This document shows, piece by piece, positions 9,476-18,841 of a stretch of DNA of 64,000 bases. Each line of letters starts with the position of its first letter. Within the stretch, counting starts at the first letter, position 1. Made by a program: the position numbers and the translations under genes. Below the pieces are notes generated by a model. The model was not told the origin of the DNA and searched no databases. It saw nothing but the letters and a program-made list of their open reading frames with translations. Source of the DNA: Candidatus Xiphinematobacter sp. (GTDB lineage: Bacteria > Verrucomicrobiota > Verrucomicrobiia > Chthoniobacterales > Xiphinematobacteraceae); the NCBI GenBank assembly GCA_016766635.1, contig CP068473.1, positions 178,673 through 242,672 of the forward strand, given 5' to 3'.

Positions 9476-11395
9476 ATGACGCTGGATCCGAAAATCCCTG
9501 GGGGGCCCCTTGAAGAAAAGTGGGCCTTGTTCAAGGATACCACAGAGCTGATAAGTCCTGCCAATAAGCGCAAGTTAAAGATACTAGTGGTGGGAAGTGG
9601 TCTAGCCGGGGCTTCAGCAGCAGCAACATTGGGTGAACAGGGGTATCAGGTGAGGTGTTTTTGTTATCAAGATAGCCCCAGGCGTGCTCACAGCATTGCA
9701 GCTCAAGGGGGGATCAATGCCGCAAAAAACTATCAAAACGACGGCGACAGTGTCTTTCGCCTCTTTCACGATACTATCAAAGGCGGGGACTTCCGGTCAC
9801 GCGAGGCCAATGTATATCGTCTTGCTGAGGTAAGTACGTTCATTATTGATCAATGTGTTGCACAGGGGGTTCCCTTTGCCCGCGAGTACAGTGGACTTTT
9901 GGCCAATCGCTCTTTCGGGGGGGCTCAGGTCTCCAGGACCTTTTATGCCCGTGGCCAGACTGGACAACAGCTCCTGCTAGGTGCCTATCAAGCGCTACAG
10001 CGCCAGATTGCCTTAGGGCAGGTTAAGATGTTTCCGCGCACAGAAATGCTCGACCTAGTTTTGGTGGGTGGACATGCTAAAGGCATTGTCGTACGCGACC
10101 TTGTGACTGGAATAGTAGATAGCCACGCGGCTGACGCAGTGCTCCTCTGCACCGGTGGATACAGCAATATTTTCTACCTTTCAACAAATGCGAGGGGCTG
10201 CAATGTGACCGCTACATACAGGGCTTACAAGCGGGGCGCCTTGTTTGCTAATCCCTGTTACACTCAAATCCATCCCACCTGTATCCCTGTTAGTGGAGAT
10301 TACCAGTCTAAGCTAACCCTCATGTCTGAATCGCTGCGTAACGATGGTCGAGTGTGGGTACCCAAAGACAAAGAGGATTGCCTCACTCCGCCTGGAGGCA
10401 TTCCAGAAATCAAAAGAGATTACTATCTTGAGCGTAAATATCCCAGCTACGGCAACCTGGCTCCGCGCGACATTGCCTCCCGTAGTGCGAAGGAGGTCTG
10501 CGATGAGAAACGTGGAATTGGCCCAGGAGGCCTCGGCGTGTACCTTGACTTTAGTGACGCCCTGAGAAGATTAGGACGCTCCGCAATCGAGGAACGCTAC
10601 GGCAACCTTTTCAAAATCTACAATAACATCACCGGTGAGGACGCTTATGAGTCTCCAATGCGCATCTATCCGGCGGCCCATTATACTATGGGTGGGCTTT
10701 GGGTAGACTATAATCTGATGAGTAACATTCCTGGTCTTTATGTCTTGGGAGAGGCCAATTTCTCTGACCATGGCGCTAATCGGCTCGGAGCCAGCGCGCT
10801 TATGCAGGGGCTCGCAGATGGCTATTTTATCATTCCCTATACTCTTACGGCTTATCTTGTTACTCAATTGGGAGTCCAACGTCCTTCGCCTGACCATCCT
10901 GCCTTTCGTGGAGCAGAACGCAAGGTGAATGCTCGCACTGCACAACTACTTTCTATCCGTGGGAATCGTTCAGCGGACTCTTTTCACCGTGAGTTAGGAC
11001 TGCTCTTGTGGGACAATTGCGGCATGTCGCGTAGTTGCAAAGGCCTGCAGAGGGTTCTAGAGGAAATCCCTAAAATCCGCGAAGAATTCTGGAGGAATGC
11101 TAGTGTTCCTGGTGTTGGGGAAGGGTTTAATCAGTCTTTGGAAAAGGCTGGCCGCGTGGCTGATTTTTTAGAGTTTGGAGAGCTTCTTTGCTCTGACGCC
11201 CTCCACCGAGAGGAATCCTGTGGGGGTCATTTCCGCGTAGAGCACCAAACAGGTGATGGAGAAGCTCTCCGCGATGACAAGAATTATGCCTACGTGGCAG
11301 CATGGAAATTTAACGGGGAACACACCACCCCTTCTCTTATAAAGGAGCATCTCGTGTATGAGTCTATCCAGCTTAGCACACGAAGTTACAAATAG
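9476..11395 (+). CDS. sdhA: Succinate dehydrogenase flavoprotein subunit
   Basis: A 639-residue flavoprotein. The dinucleotide-binding motif [10 protein letters not shown] lies near residue 40, and the FAD-attachment histidine is His72 in [11 protein letters not shown]. The catalytic regions [15 protein letters not shown] and [12 protein letters not shown] are intact, as is the FAD-binding [14 protein letters not shown]. Length and insertions match the Bacteroidetes/Verrucomicrobia type of Complex II rather than the shorter proteobacterial SdhA. It oxidises succinate to fumarate at the membrane, feeding fumC (55.8 kb) and the respiratory chain. It is flanked closely by sdhC and sdhB on the same strand. 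No missing active-site residue was seen. Confidence 0.97.
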   Translation: MTLDPKIPGGPLEEKWALFKDTTELISPANKRKLKILVVGSGLAGASAAATLGEQGYQVRCFCYQDSPRRAHSIAAQGGINAAKNYQNDGDSVFRLFHDTIKGGDFRSREANVYRLAEVSTFIIDQCVAQGVPFAREYSGLLANRSFGGAQVSRTFYARGQTGQQLLLGAYQALQRQIALGQVKMFPRTEMLDLVLVGGHAKGIVVRDLVTGIVDSHAADAVLLCTGGYSNIFYLSTNARGCNVTATYRAYKRGALFANPCYTQIHPTCIPVSGDYQSKLTLMSESLRNDGRVWVPKDKEDCLTPPGGIPEIKRDYYLERKYPSYGNLAPRDIASRSAKEVCDEKRGIGPGGLGVYLDFSDALRRLGRSAIEERYGNLFKIYNNITGEDAYESPMRIYPAAHYTMGGLWVDYNLMSNIPGLYVLGEANFSDHGANRLGASALMQGLADGYFIIPYTLTAYLVTQLGVQRPSPDHPAFRGAERKVNARTAQLLSIRGNRSADSFHRELGLLLWDNCGMSRSCKGLQRVLEEIPKIREEFWRNASVPGVGEGFNQSLEKAGRVADFLEFGELLCSDALHREESCGGHFRVEHQTGDGEALRDDKNYAYVAAWKFNGEHTTPSLIKEHLVYESIQLSTRSYK

Positions 11396-11415
11396 AGCCG
11401 CTATTTGCTGCAGCC

Positions 11416-12180
11416 ATGAATTTTCACCTTAAAGTTTGGAGACAAGCTGGCCCAAACGCGTCCGGGAGGATGGTAGACTATGAGGCAAGGAACATTCCAT
11501 CTAGGGCTTCGTTTCTAGAAATGCTAGACATTGTCAATGAAGAGCTTACTTCCAAGAGGGAGCTTCCTATCCAGTTCGATCATGATTGCCGGGAGGGAAT
11601 CTGTGGGACATGCGGCCTGACAATCAATGGTATTCCGCATGGCTGTGGCCGTACAGGAGGCGAAACTACTTGTCAGCTTTATATGCGGAAATTTTCTGAC
11701 GGTTCAACCATTTACGTCGAACCCTTTCGTGCCAGTTCATTCCCTGTTCTCTGTGATCTTTCTGTCGACCGCTCTGCATTCGACCGTATCATCCAGGTGG
11801 GTGGTTTCATTAGCGGACGATCTGGTTCCGCCTCGGATGCAAACGCTCATCCCATTCCAAAAGCTGACGCCGAATTAGCTATGGATGCTGCAGCATGCAT
11901 CGGTTGCGGAGCTTGTGCGGCCGCTTGTCCAAATGGTTCCGCCATGCTCTTTGTCGCTGCAAAAGTGACACACCTAGAACTCCTACCGCAAGGGAGACTG
12001 GAAGCGCAGCAGCGTGTTCTCAATATGATACGTGCCATGGATGCCGAGGGGTTTGGAGGATGTTCCAACTTTTATGAATGTGAAGCCGTCTGCCCAGCAA
12101 GCATCCCAGTAGAATTTATCTCTAGAGCGAACCGCAGTCACACCATGGCATCCCTGAAAACAGCTATTGGTAATTTCTGA
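11416..12180 (+). CDS. sdhB: Succinate dehydrogenase iron-sulfur subunit
   Basis: A 254-residue electron-transfer subunit. The plant-type [2Fe-2S] ligands are Cys58, Cys63 and Cys66 in CREGICGTCG, with a fourth cysteine at about 77. The C-terminal ferredoxin-like part carries CIGCGACAAACP for the [4Fe-4S] cluster and GGCSNFYECEAVCPASIP for the remaining clusters. It relays electrons from the SdhA flavin to SdhC. It is the last gene of the sdhCAB operon; the 20-base spacer after sdhA has no obvious terminator. It is followed by a long stretch without a clear gene. Confidence 0.97.
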   Translation: MNFHLKVWRQAGPNASGRMVDYEARNIPSRASFLEMLDIVNEELTSKRELPIQFDHDCREGICGTCGLTINGIPHGCGRTGGETTCQLYMRKFSDGSTIYVEPFRASSFPVLCDLSVDRSAFDRIIQVGGFISGRSGSASDANAHPIPKADAELAMDAAACIGCGACAAACPNGSAMLFVAAKVTHLELLPQGRLEAQQRVLNMIRAMDAEGFGGCSNFYECEAVCPASIPVEFISRANRSHTMASLKTAIGNF

Positions 12181-12616
12181 AAACCGTACGCTTACCTACT
12201 TTGTCTCCTTGTTTTTTTGAGGAGGAGAAAAAGAAATCTATAAAAATTATAGAAAAAACATTGGTTCCACCCTTCAAGTTGCCGACCTAGGTTCTCTCTA
12301 TAGTATGAAAAAATACTGTGGCAATACCTGGTTTTCTCGTTCTGGTTGGTCTGTTGCGCGACATTGAGAGCCCGGAGCAATTCCATCTTCTTCTCTTTTA
12401 GGCCCCTTAGGTTTCTTTTTTCCATCTAGCCCCTGGTGCTGAACGTAGTTGTAAACCCTCTCCATCACCATTAGTGCAAGTTCGCGCAAGGACAAGGGGT
12501 GTAATTCACGCACTTACTCGAATGGATCAGACTAAGGCTATGGACCACGTGCCCGATGGCTACGATACTCTCGTCGGTTAACTGCCATCCGTGCCATGCC
12601 ATTAATTTTACCGTAG
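12181..12616. other. Intergenic stretch of 436 bases, no gene recognised
   Basis: This AT-richer spacer follows sdhB. A T-run with a purine-rich block (12211-12235) could end sdhCAB transcription, but no convincing stem was found. A minus-strand open frame at 12298-12513 (71 codons, beginning MRELHPLSLRELALMVMERV) reads partly protein-like; I do not recognise it and no neighbour supports it. Part of this stretch may be what remains of the N-terminal half of the glycogen-synthase-like remnant that follows. Confidence 0.45.
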
Positions 12617-13393
12617 GTGTTTTTGCCTTTGCGCTTTTCTAATCGTACACATCCCCCGATGGGGGTCAACGGCTCTGCTATTGCCCCTGGGTGGGTGCTT
12701 TCTCCCGAAAAGGCTGGCAAGAAGTTAGACGTTCAGCAGAAAGGGAAGGACGGTATAGCCCAGCGCCTTAGCAAAGATCAGCCGTCGTCATTCAAGGCAC
12801 ATAGTGCGGGGGTAGATCAGGGCGATAAGTTCCTGTGTATGGCTGGGCTTCTTTCTTCACTTCGGCTTGCTTCTTTTCCTCAGGGACCTGTCTTTGTTTT
12901 GATCGGTCAAATAGTGAGAAGAGATAGATGGATGGACATTTTGTTACCTATTCTGGACCGATTTCTTGCTGAAGATGTGCGCCTTATTATCCTGGGCAGT
13001 GTCCGGGACAAGGATGGATCTACACTTAGATTTGTTGCCCGAAAACATGTCTCCAAGTTCTCCTATTTGCAGGAATATGACAGCTTGCGAGTGCGCCACG
13101 TTATCAGAGGGTCTCACATGCTCTTAGCGCCTGCACCACTAGAGGAATTGGGTGGTACCCTTCTGACGCAGGCATTGAGGTGCGGAACTATTCCAGTCGC
13201 CTACGCCAAAAGGGACCTCCGCAGGCTAGTGCAGGAGTATGATGAGATCAGCAATACGGGATATGGATTTTTCTTTTATGATTCCACACCAAACGCGTTC
13301 TTGGATTCTATACGCCAAAGCATTGACATCTTTCACAAGAATGAGCTCTGGCAGAGCATGGTAGCCCGTGCCATACTTGCCGGTTCCTCTTAG
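12617..13393 (+). pseudogene. Truncated glycogen/starch synthase-like (GT5) remnant
   Basis: An open frame of 258 codons whose second half follows the C-terminal GT-B domain of GlgA. The order of conserved blocks is kept: a degenerate counterpart of the NG-D-W-P segment near residue 18, GPVFVLIGQIVRR at the strand that is normally V-SRL-QKG, then VRLIILGSVRD, GSHMLLAPAPLEELG where SRFEPCG is usual, ALRCGTIPVAY, and TGYGFFFYDSTPNAFLDSIR. The whole N-terminal ADP-glucose-binding domain (about 240 residues with K-x-GGL) is missing, the E-P-C-G loop is altered, and the frame ends before the usual C-terminal helix. I read it as a decaying fragment. A retained one-domain protein cannot be excluded, because the frame has no internal stop. 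Confidence 0.55.
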
Positions 13394-13759
13394 GAATTTT
13401 CCGCAATACCGGCGGTTGCAAAGCTTTGTGCTTTTTGGGGCATCGGGTTTGGACACCACGTACCGGGGGGGAGCGTCTCCAGAATGTTTTCTCCCATCTT
13501 CCACTAGACCCTACCCTACCCAAGTCTTCGGAAAACTCTCGAAGGGGTAGAGGCCGGCTTGGCCTCGTAACACATCCACCGAGATGTCACTTCTTTCCTG
13601 GTCTGATCACACGGACCCCCAACACCTCTTCCACTCTGAACTGCGGAACATTTTGGAGGAGCATCTTACGTGGAGCAGGGGGAGAAGCAGGTCGACAGAG
13701 ACGATTGCAACCCAGCTTAGGACTGTCTCCTGATGCCTCCTGGAAGAGGAGTTTACTTT
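13394..13759. other. Intergenic stretch of 366 bases, no gene recognised
   Basis: It lies between the GT5 remnant and the convergent small gene at 13760. Short overlapping frames occur on both strands, none with a recognisable motif. No RNA fold or strong terminator was found. It may contain the lost end of the remnant gene. Confidence 0.45.
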
Positions 13760-14065
13760 CTATCTGACAGCTAGCGGAGGAACATCCGCAGCAGTCGACG
13801 CTTTAGCTAAAGGGGCCAACCCACTATACTTTCTGCCACTTTTTTTGACCATTCCGCGGGAGACAAGATTCTGGAGTTTTTCGTAAGCTCTTAAGCGCAA
13901 CATCTCCTCACCACCACTCGCAGCATTTCGAGCACGTAATCTCTCGTGGACGATCTCAAACAGATGTTTGAACTCAAAGGTATCATTTCCTTTGAGAAGA
14001 GCAGCAACAAGCTCCTCTGTCACGAGGTCTGGAATCCGGCGAGAGAAAGCACTTTTTCTTTGCAT
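13760..14065 (-). CDS. Small basic hypothetical protein
   Basis: A 101-residue protein of unknown function. It is mostly helical and reads like a small winged-helix or helical DNA-binding domain: RRIPDLVTEELVAALLKGN, then FKHLFEIVHERLRARNA, then LRLRAYEKLQNLVSRGMVKK ending in GRKYSGL. The start ATG at 14065 is preceded by GGAG at a suitable distance (CCGGAG ending about eight bases upstream), which supports a real gene. It overlaps the preceding minus-strand frame (14020-14229) by 46 bases. The resemblance to a winged helix is my reading of the pattern only. Confidence 0.6.
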   Translation of the reverse strand: MQRKSAFSRRIPDLVTEELVAALLKGNDTFEFKHLFEIVHERLRARNAASGGEEMLRLRAYEKLQNLVSRGMVKKSGRKYSGLAPLAKASTAADVPPLAVR

Positions 14066-14229
14066 AGGAGAGTACTCCGGAGTCTATCATGCTTGCGAAG
14101 AATATCCAGAAGAAATCTATTAATGCCGAGCTTAGTGGCGTCATCCAGAATGATGCTCTCCATCTTGTCGGGAAGCGGCACCATGAGGCAATTGTTTATC
14201 AATTTCTGAACGGAGGACCTATCCATCAT
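14020..14229 (-). CDS. Very small hypothetical protein upstream of 13760-14065
   Basis: A 69-residue frame beginning MMDRSSVQKLINNC, with a central acidic helix (DKMESIILDDATKLGINRFLLDILRKH). The ATG at 14229 has AAGG directly before it. It overlaps the next gene by 46 bases in a different frame. So it is either a coupled small gene or the N-terminal part of a longer ancestral protein now split by a frameshift from the 13760-14065 gene. No family recognised. Real coding is plausible from its composition and the ordered arrangement, but not proven. Confidence 0.4.
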   Translation of the reverse strand: MMDRSSVQKLINNCLMVPLPDKMESIILDDATKLGINRFLLDILRKHDRLRSTLLCKEKVLSLAGFQTS

Positions 14230-14314
14230 CCTTATTGCCAACTCTAGATATCAATGGCATTGTCTGCCTTTGCTCTAACAAAGCAACGAGACCCCGCCAC
14301 ACCATACCCTCTCC

Positions 14315-15349
14315 ATGCCTCCTCATCGATCAGAATACATTCTGGCAGGAGATATTGGCGGCACGAAGTGTATCATCGCCCTCTTTAGTGTGGACCATAA
14401 TAAAACAGGAAAACACCTAGTGCTACTAAGAACCCGCCGATATCCAAGCGCCTCCTATCCGCGCCTAAACACAATCTTGCGTGGATTTCTCTTTAGAGAG
14501 ACCTATCCCATTCAGGCGGCATGCTTTGGAGTGCCTGGGCCTGTCCGTAAAGATGAGGTTAAATTGAGCAACCTACCTTGGAGTATTCACAGCCAGGAAA
14601 TTGCAGAGGAGTTCTCTATCCCCTCGGTGCATCTTATTAATGACTTAGCCGCAAATGCGCATGGAATCACGGAACTGAAACTCTCTGATTTCCTGACCAT
14701 TCAGGAAGGCAATCTTGAACTGAATGCTAGTAACCGTTGTGTCATTTCCCCTGGAACGGGGCTGGGTGAGGCTGGCATCTACTGGGACGGAAAACGCCAT
14801 CAGGTTTGGGCCTGTGAGGGGGGGCACGCAGATTTCTCTCCTCGCAGCGATCTGGAAATCGCGCTTTTACGCTACCTTACACGCCAATTTGGGCATGTTA
14901 GCTACGAGCGCATTATTAGCGGCCAAGGCATCCAGAACATCTTTAACTTTTTACAGAGTACAGGCCGCATAGAGCCCTCACCAAAGGTGATAGAAGAAAT
15001 GGCCGAGCAACATGTCGCCTTTCAAGATGCTGCCTATGTTGTTTCTAAGTATGCTCACGCAGGAACATGTCCTGTTTGCGTACAAACTATGGAAATCTTT
15101 GTGGGATGTTTGGGCGCAGAAGCTGGCAATTTAGCTCTAAAAGTCATGGCTACCGGTGGGGTCTACCTAGGGGGAGGCATCCCTATACGGAATGCTGAGT
15201 ATATAAAAAGCTCCATCTTTCTCCATGCATTTGCGGATAAGGGCAGGATGGGTCCCCTAATGAAGGCCATGCCAATCAAAATTATCCTAAACGATCAAAC
15301 CGCCCTTCTAGGTGCAGCACGATATGCTTTGGAATCTATGACGAGCTAA
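14315..15349 (+). CDS. glk: Glucokinase
   Basis: A 344-residue sugar kinase of the ROK/Glk (hexokinase-like ASKHA) superfamily. The N-terminal phosphate-1 loop is AGDIGGTKCIIALFS (residues 11-25). Catalytic and substrate parts include LINDLAANAHG, SPGTGLGEAG and the Glk signature CEGGHADFSP; the adenosine region has TGGVYLGGGIP. It phosphorylates glucose to glucose 6-phosphate, feeding zwf. It is intact and close to the usual length of about 320-340 residues. The last three codons and stop are part of a 20-base tandem duplication (15338-15377). Confidence 0.92.
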   Translation: MPPHRSEYILAGDIGGTKCIIALFSVDHNKTGKHLVLLRTRRYPSASYPRLNTILRGFLFRETYPIQAACFGVPGPVRKDEVKLSNLPWSIHSQEIAEEFSIPSVHLINDLAANAHGITELKLSDFLTIQEGNLELNASNRCVISPGTGLGEAGIYWDGKRHQVWACEGGHADFSPRSDLEIALLRYLTRQFGHVSYERIISGQGIQNIFNFLQSTGRIEPSPKVIEEMAEQHVAFQDAAYVVSKYAHAGTCPVCVQTMEIFVGCLGAEAGNLALKVMATGGVYLGGGIPIRNAEYIKSSIFLHAFADKGRMGPLMKAMPIKIILNDQTALLGAARYALESMTS

Positions 15350-15377
15350 AGGAAATTATGACGAGTTAAAGGAAATG
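15338..15377. repeat. 20-base tandem duplication over the glk stop codon
   Basis: The end of glk, ATGACGAGCTAAAGGAAATT (15338-15357), is followed directly by a second copy at 15358-15377 that differs at two positions (C to T before TAA, and the last base). The second copy repeats the stop codon as well, so it does not change the protein. It looks like a replication-slippage duplication. Confidence 0.9.
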
Positions 15378-15578
15378 ACACCGGGGCCTGCAAAAACGAC
15401 TTGCCTCCTCATGCATGCTTCCGCAGGGAGTTGCGAAGTTGGCACTGCAATGGGGGAACCACCGCAGCCTGAGATTTAATATTGCCTTGGAAGGAAAAAG
15501 GAGTTTTCTCGGAGCACAACTCCTGAGTGTCTCACACGAGACAAGAAGGCTCCGGGTAGTTTTACCAAAAGTTAAAAG

Positions 15579-18170
15579 TCACTGGCAGGCCTCGCATTCG
15601 AAGCTGATCTGATGAGTCTCTAGAGGGCACGCTGCCGCCGCACTTGTAGCTGCTTTAGCCACCGTTCCTCGGACCTTCTTCTTCGACTCAGAGAGAGTAA
15701 TTTTTTCGATGTCAGAAGCACTCAGTATGCGAAGATAATAAGTTGTTTTTAGCCCCTTTCTCCAAGCAGCACGGTACATATGGCTAAGGGTCTTTAAGTC
15801 TGGATCTGCCAGAAAAAGGGTCACAGATTGGGATTGATCGATCCATTTCTGGCGACGTGCAGCAGCATCGACAATATAACTAAAATCGATGGAAAACACC
15901 GTAAGATGTTTTTCCTTAAGAGACTTAGGAATACTCGGAATGTCTTTAAGCTCACCGTTAAAGTACTTGAGCTGATCGAGCATCTCCGGATTCCACAGCC
16001 CTTCCGCTTTCAAATCCAGAACAAGCTCCCTGTTAAGTACAATAAAATCACCACCAAGATTGCTCTTCACGTAAAGGTTGCGAAAATTTGGCTCAATACA
16101 TGGGGTAGTGCCCATGATGTTGGAGATAGTCGCGGTGGGAGCAATGGCAAGTACATTCGAATTACGCATCCCCTGTTTGCGGATCTTTTCTCGTACGATT
16201 TTCCAATCCATCCTGCTCCGGTTTCTTGGAACTTCTATGGATCTCCCTCTTTCCTGTTCTAGGAGAGCAATCGTGTCTTGGGGAAGCAGGCCACGATCCC
16301 ATTTGGAGCCTACATAACTCTTGTAAGTACCCCGTTCAGCTGCAAGATCGCTAGAGGCACTATAGGCGTGAAAAGCAATTACTTCCATAAATTCGTCGTT
16401 AAACTCTATGGCCTCCTGTGAGGCGAAACCAATCCCACGCTTGTGTAGAGCATTTTGCAATCCCATCACGCCCAGCCCAATAGGACGGTGGCGCAAACTG
16501 CTCCTTCTAGCAGCTTCAATTGGGTAGAAGTTGATGTCGATGACATTATCTAGTGCACGTATAGCAGTGCGTATAGTATCTCTCAGCATTGTATGATCAA
16601 TGCTGCCGTCTTCAAGAATATGGCTATCTAAGACAATGGATCCCAGGTTGCAAACTGCTGTCTCCTCTTCGCTGGTATTAAGCGTAATCTCCGTGCAGAG
16701 GTTTGAAGAATGGATTACGCCAACATGGTCCTGCGGTGAGCAAATGTTACAAGGGTCCTTAAAAGTTATCCATGGATGACCTGTTTCAAAGACCATTCTG
16801 AGCATTTCCTTCCACAAATCGATCGCAGGCACCTCTTGTCCGAAGATCTCACCTTGACGTGCAAGGGCCTCGTAATACTGATAGCGTTCTTCGAACAACC
16901 GTCCGTAAAGTCCGTGCAGGTCTCGAACCTCGTTGGAGCGAAAAAGCGTCCAGTTTTTCCGTGATTCCATGCGCTTCATAAAGAGATCCGGAATCCAATT
17001 TGCTGTATTCATATCATGAGTGCGGCGTCGCTCATCACCCGTGTTGACACGCAGCTTGAGGAAGTCCAGAATGTCACTATGCCATGTTTCTAAATAAGAA
17101 CAGCCGGATCCCTTACGTTTTCCACCTTGGTTAACAGCCACCAGTTGGTCATTATGTAGCTTCAGGAACGGGATCACTCCCTGGCTTTCTCCGTTGGTTC
17201 CCTTGATGTAACTGCCGGTGCCGCGTACTGCTGTCCACGATCCACCCAGTCCTCCGGCCCACTTCGCAAGATAGGCGTTGTCCGCGATGCCCCGCTGCAT
17301 AATAGATTCGATGCTATCGTCCACCTTATAGAGATAGCATGAGGAAAGTTGACTATGCAGTGTACCAGAGTTAAACAACGTGGGTGTAGAGGAGCAGAAC
17401 CTCCTGTTCTTGTAGAGGTGATATAGCTGGATAGCTAGGGTAGTACGGTCCCCAAAGTCTTCAAGGAAGATACCCATAGCTACTCTCATCCAGAAAAACT
17501 GTGGGGTCTCAAGACGGCGGATTGGCTTCACAGTTTTGTCTACTATGAGGTAGCGATCATAGAGGGTTTGCATCCCAAGGTAATCAAAGCCCAAATCTGC
17601 GAAGGGATCCAATGCATCAGCTAGACGTTCCAGGTCATAAGAGAGCAATCTTGGAGTTAAACGCTCAATAGTAATTGCCCGCCTTAAATACTTGCTAAAG
17701 GCCTCGCAGTGCGCTTCCTTTAGGCCTCCGATGCCGTCGCGCACAACGTTCCAATCGAGCACCTCTTCATAAATGTAGGAGAGTAAAATACGACCCGCAA
17801 ACCTAGAGAAATCGGCGTCACGCTCGATCAGGGTCTTTGCATTCAAAATGATAGTTTTTCTGAGGACGTCCTCAGAGACTTCTACCCCAATGGAACGACG
17901 CAATTCACTTTCAATCTGTCTACTGTCTAGACAAAGGTCCAGGCCGACTGAGGCAAACTGAATGCGATGTGCTAGATCGCTTCCATCCCAAAGGACGCTT
18001 TGGCCTGTCATAGTACGGACGATAATGGGAGGCTCCTGTTGCTCACTTGGAAAAGGGACAGCCTGCCCGGAGTTTTCATATCGTAAACAGGAGCGTTGAA
18101 TACGGCAAAGAACGTGACCCTCTGCAGCTCCGCTGTAGTGACCATCGTACATCAGCTCCTCTTGTACCAT
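15579..18170 (-). CDS. nrdA: Ribonucleoside-diphosphate reductase, alpha subunit (class I)
   Basis: An 863-residue large subunit. An N-terminal ATP-cone allosteric domain (about residues 45-135, starting at VRTMTGQSVLWDG) precedes the barrel. Catalytic residues are in place: the first redox cysteine in HSQLSSCYL, the Asn-Cys-Glu triad in SNLCTEI, and the second redox cysteine in AVCNLGSI. The extreme C-terminus carries the swinging pair in FECEAC, followed by one glutamine. It reduces ribonucleoside diphosphates to deoxy forms using the radical generated on NrdB. nrdB lies upstream on the same strand but 671 bases away, an unusually long spacer for this pair. The N-terminus before the cone is poorly conserved, so the exact start is uncertain. 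Confidence 0.97.
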   Translation of the reverse strand: MVQEELMYDGHYSGAAEGHVLCRIQRSCLRYENSGQAVPFPSEQQEPPIIVRTMTGQSVLWDGSDLAHRIQFASVGLDLCLDSRQIESELRRSIGVEVSEDVLRKTIILNAKTLIERDADFSRFAGRILLSYIYEEVLDWNVVRDGIGGLKEAHCEAFSKYLRRAITIERLTPRLLSYDLERLADALDPFADLGFDYLGMQTLYDRYLIVDKTVKPIRRLETPQFFWMRVAMGIFLEDFGDRTTLAIQLYHLYKNRRFCSSTPTLFNSGTLHSQLSSCYLYKVDDSIESIMQRGIADNAYLAKWAGGLGGSWTAVRGTGSYIKGTNGESQGVIPFLKLHNDQLVAVNQGGKRKGSGCSYLETWHSDILDFLKLRVNTGDERRRTHDMNTANWIPDLFMKRMESRKNWTLFRSNEVRDLHGLYGRLFEERYQYYEALARQGEIFGQEVPAIDLWKEMLRMVFETGHPWITFKDPCNICSPQDHVGVIHSSNLCTEITLNTSEEETAVCNLGSIVLDSHILEDGSIDHTMLRDTIRTAIRALDNVIDINFYPIEAARRSSLRHRPIGLGVMGLQNALHKRGIGFASQEAIEFNDEFMEVIAFHAYSASSDLAAERGTYKSYVGSKWDRGLLPQDTIALLEQERGRSIEVPRNRSRMDWKIVREKIRKQGMRNSNVLAIAPTATISNIMGTTPCIEPNFRNLYVKSNLGGDFIVLNRELVLDLKAEGLWNPEMLDQLKYFNGELKDIPSIPKSLKEKHLTVFSIDFSYIVDAAARRQKWIDQSQSVTLFLADPDLKTLSHMYRAAWRKGLKTTYYLRILSASDIEKITLSESKKKVRGTVAKAATSAAAACPLETHQISFECEACQ

Positions 18171-18841
18171 GATGTCTTACATGTCCTACGCACAGACCAA
18201 CAAGGCGTCTCCGCTTTGTTAAAACCGCTCGAAAACGGCAACTGAGATTTTTGATACTTGGGATGGACGCTCTTCATAGTGAGGAAAGCCTTTTCGGGAG
18301 AAAGCAGTCCCGACTTTGCTTCGTTCCAAGGCACAACGAGACCACCCCATTGAGCTTGGAACAGCATACCTTAGACGATCGGTGCTGAGGGAGCCATTTC
18401 TGTGGCTACTGTAGCCCCTCGTGGGAGGGATTTCAATTTCGATAAGTAAAAAAGGTCATCCTCAGATATATGGAATGCTTCTCCATAATTCAACTCCGCC
18501 CTATGAGTAGCGTTCGGTGTCTCTATGATGGGACACCTTAGGATAAAACCACGGTGATGGCCAGACTCCCTTGCTTTCTATCCAGGGAAGGGGGAGAAGA
18601 GCCTTGCAGGGAAAAGCATTCTGCTTCACCTACCACCTCCTTTCGCACTCAGCCGCATGCCCTACCATTTCTATGCATGATGATCTTCATTGGAAGATCT
18701 TCTTGGAAAAAGGGACAGTTCCCAAAAAACAAGTTGCGACCAAGCTCTCTTCTTACGGAAGCTGGGCGAGGTGTTCAAGTAGCACAACTCTCCCCTTCCG
18801 TCAACCGACATGCGACAGAGGCACCGGAAAGTGCAAGTGCA
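18171..18841. other. Spacer of 671 bases between nrdB and nrdA, no gene recognised
   Basis: No frame here has a recognisable domain; the longest (18554-18982, plus strand) runs antisense into nrdB and reads as noise. nrdA and nrdB normally sit close together, so this may be a gene lost from within the operon or an expanded spacer holding a separate nrdA promoter. Confidence 0.45.
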
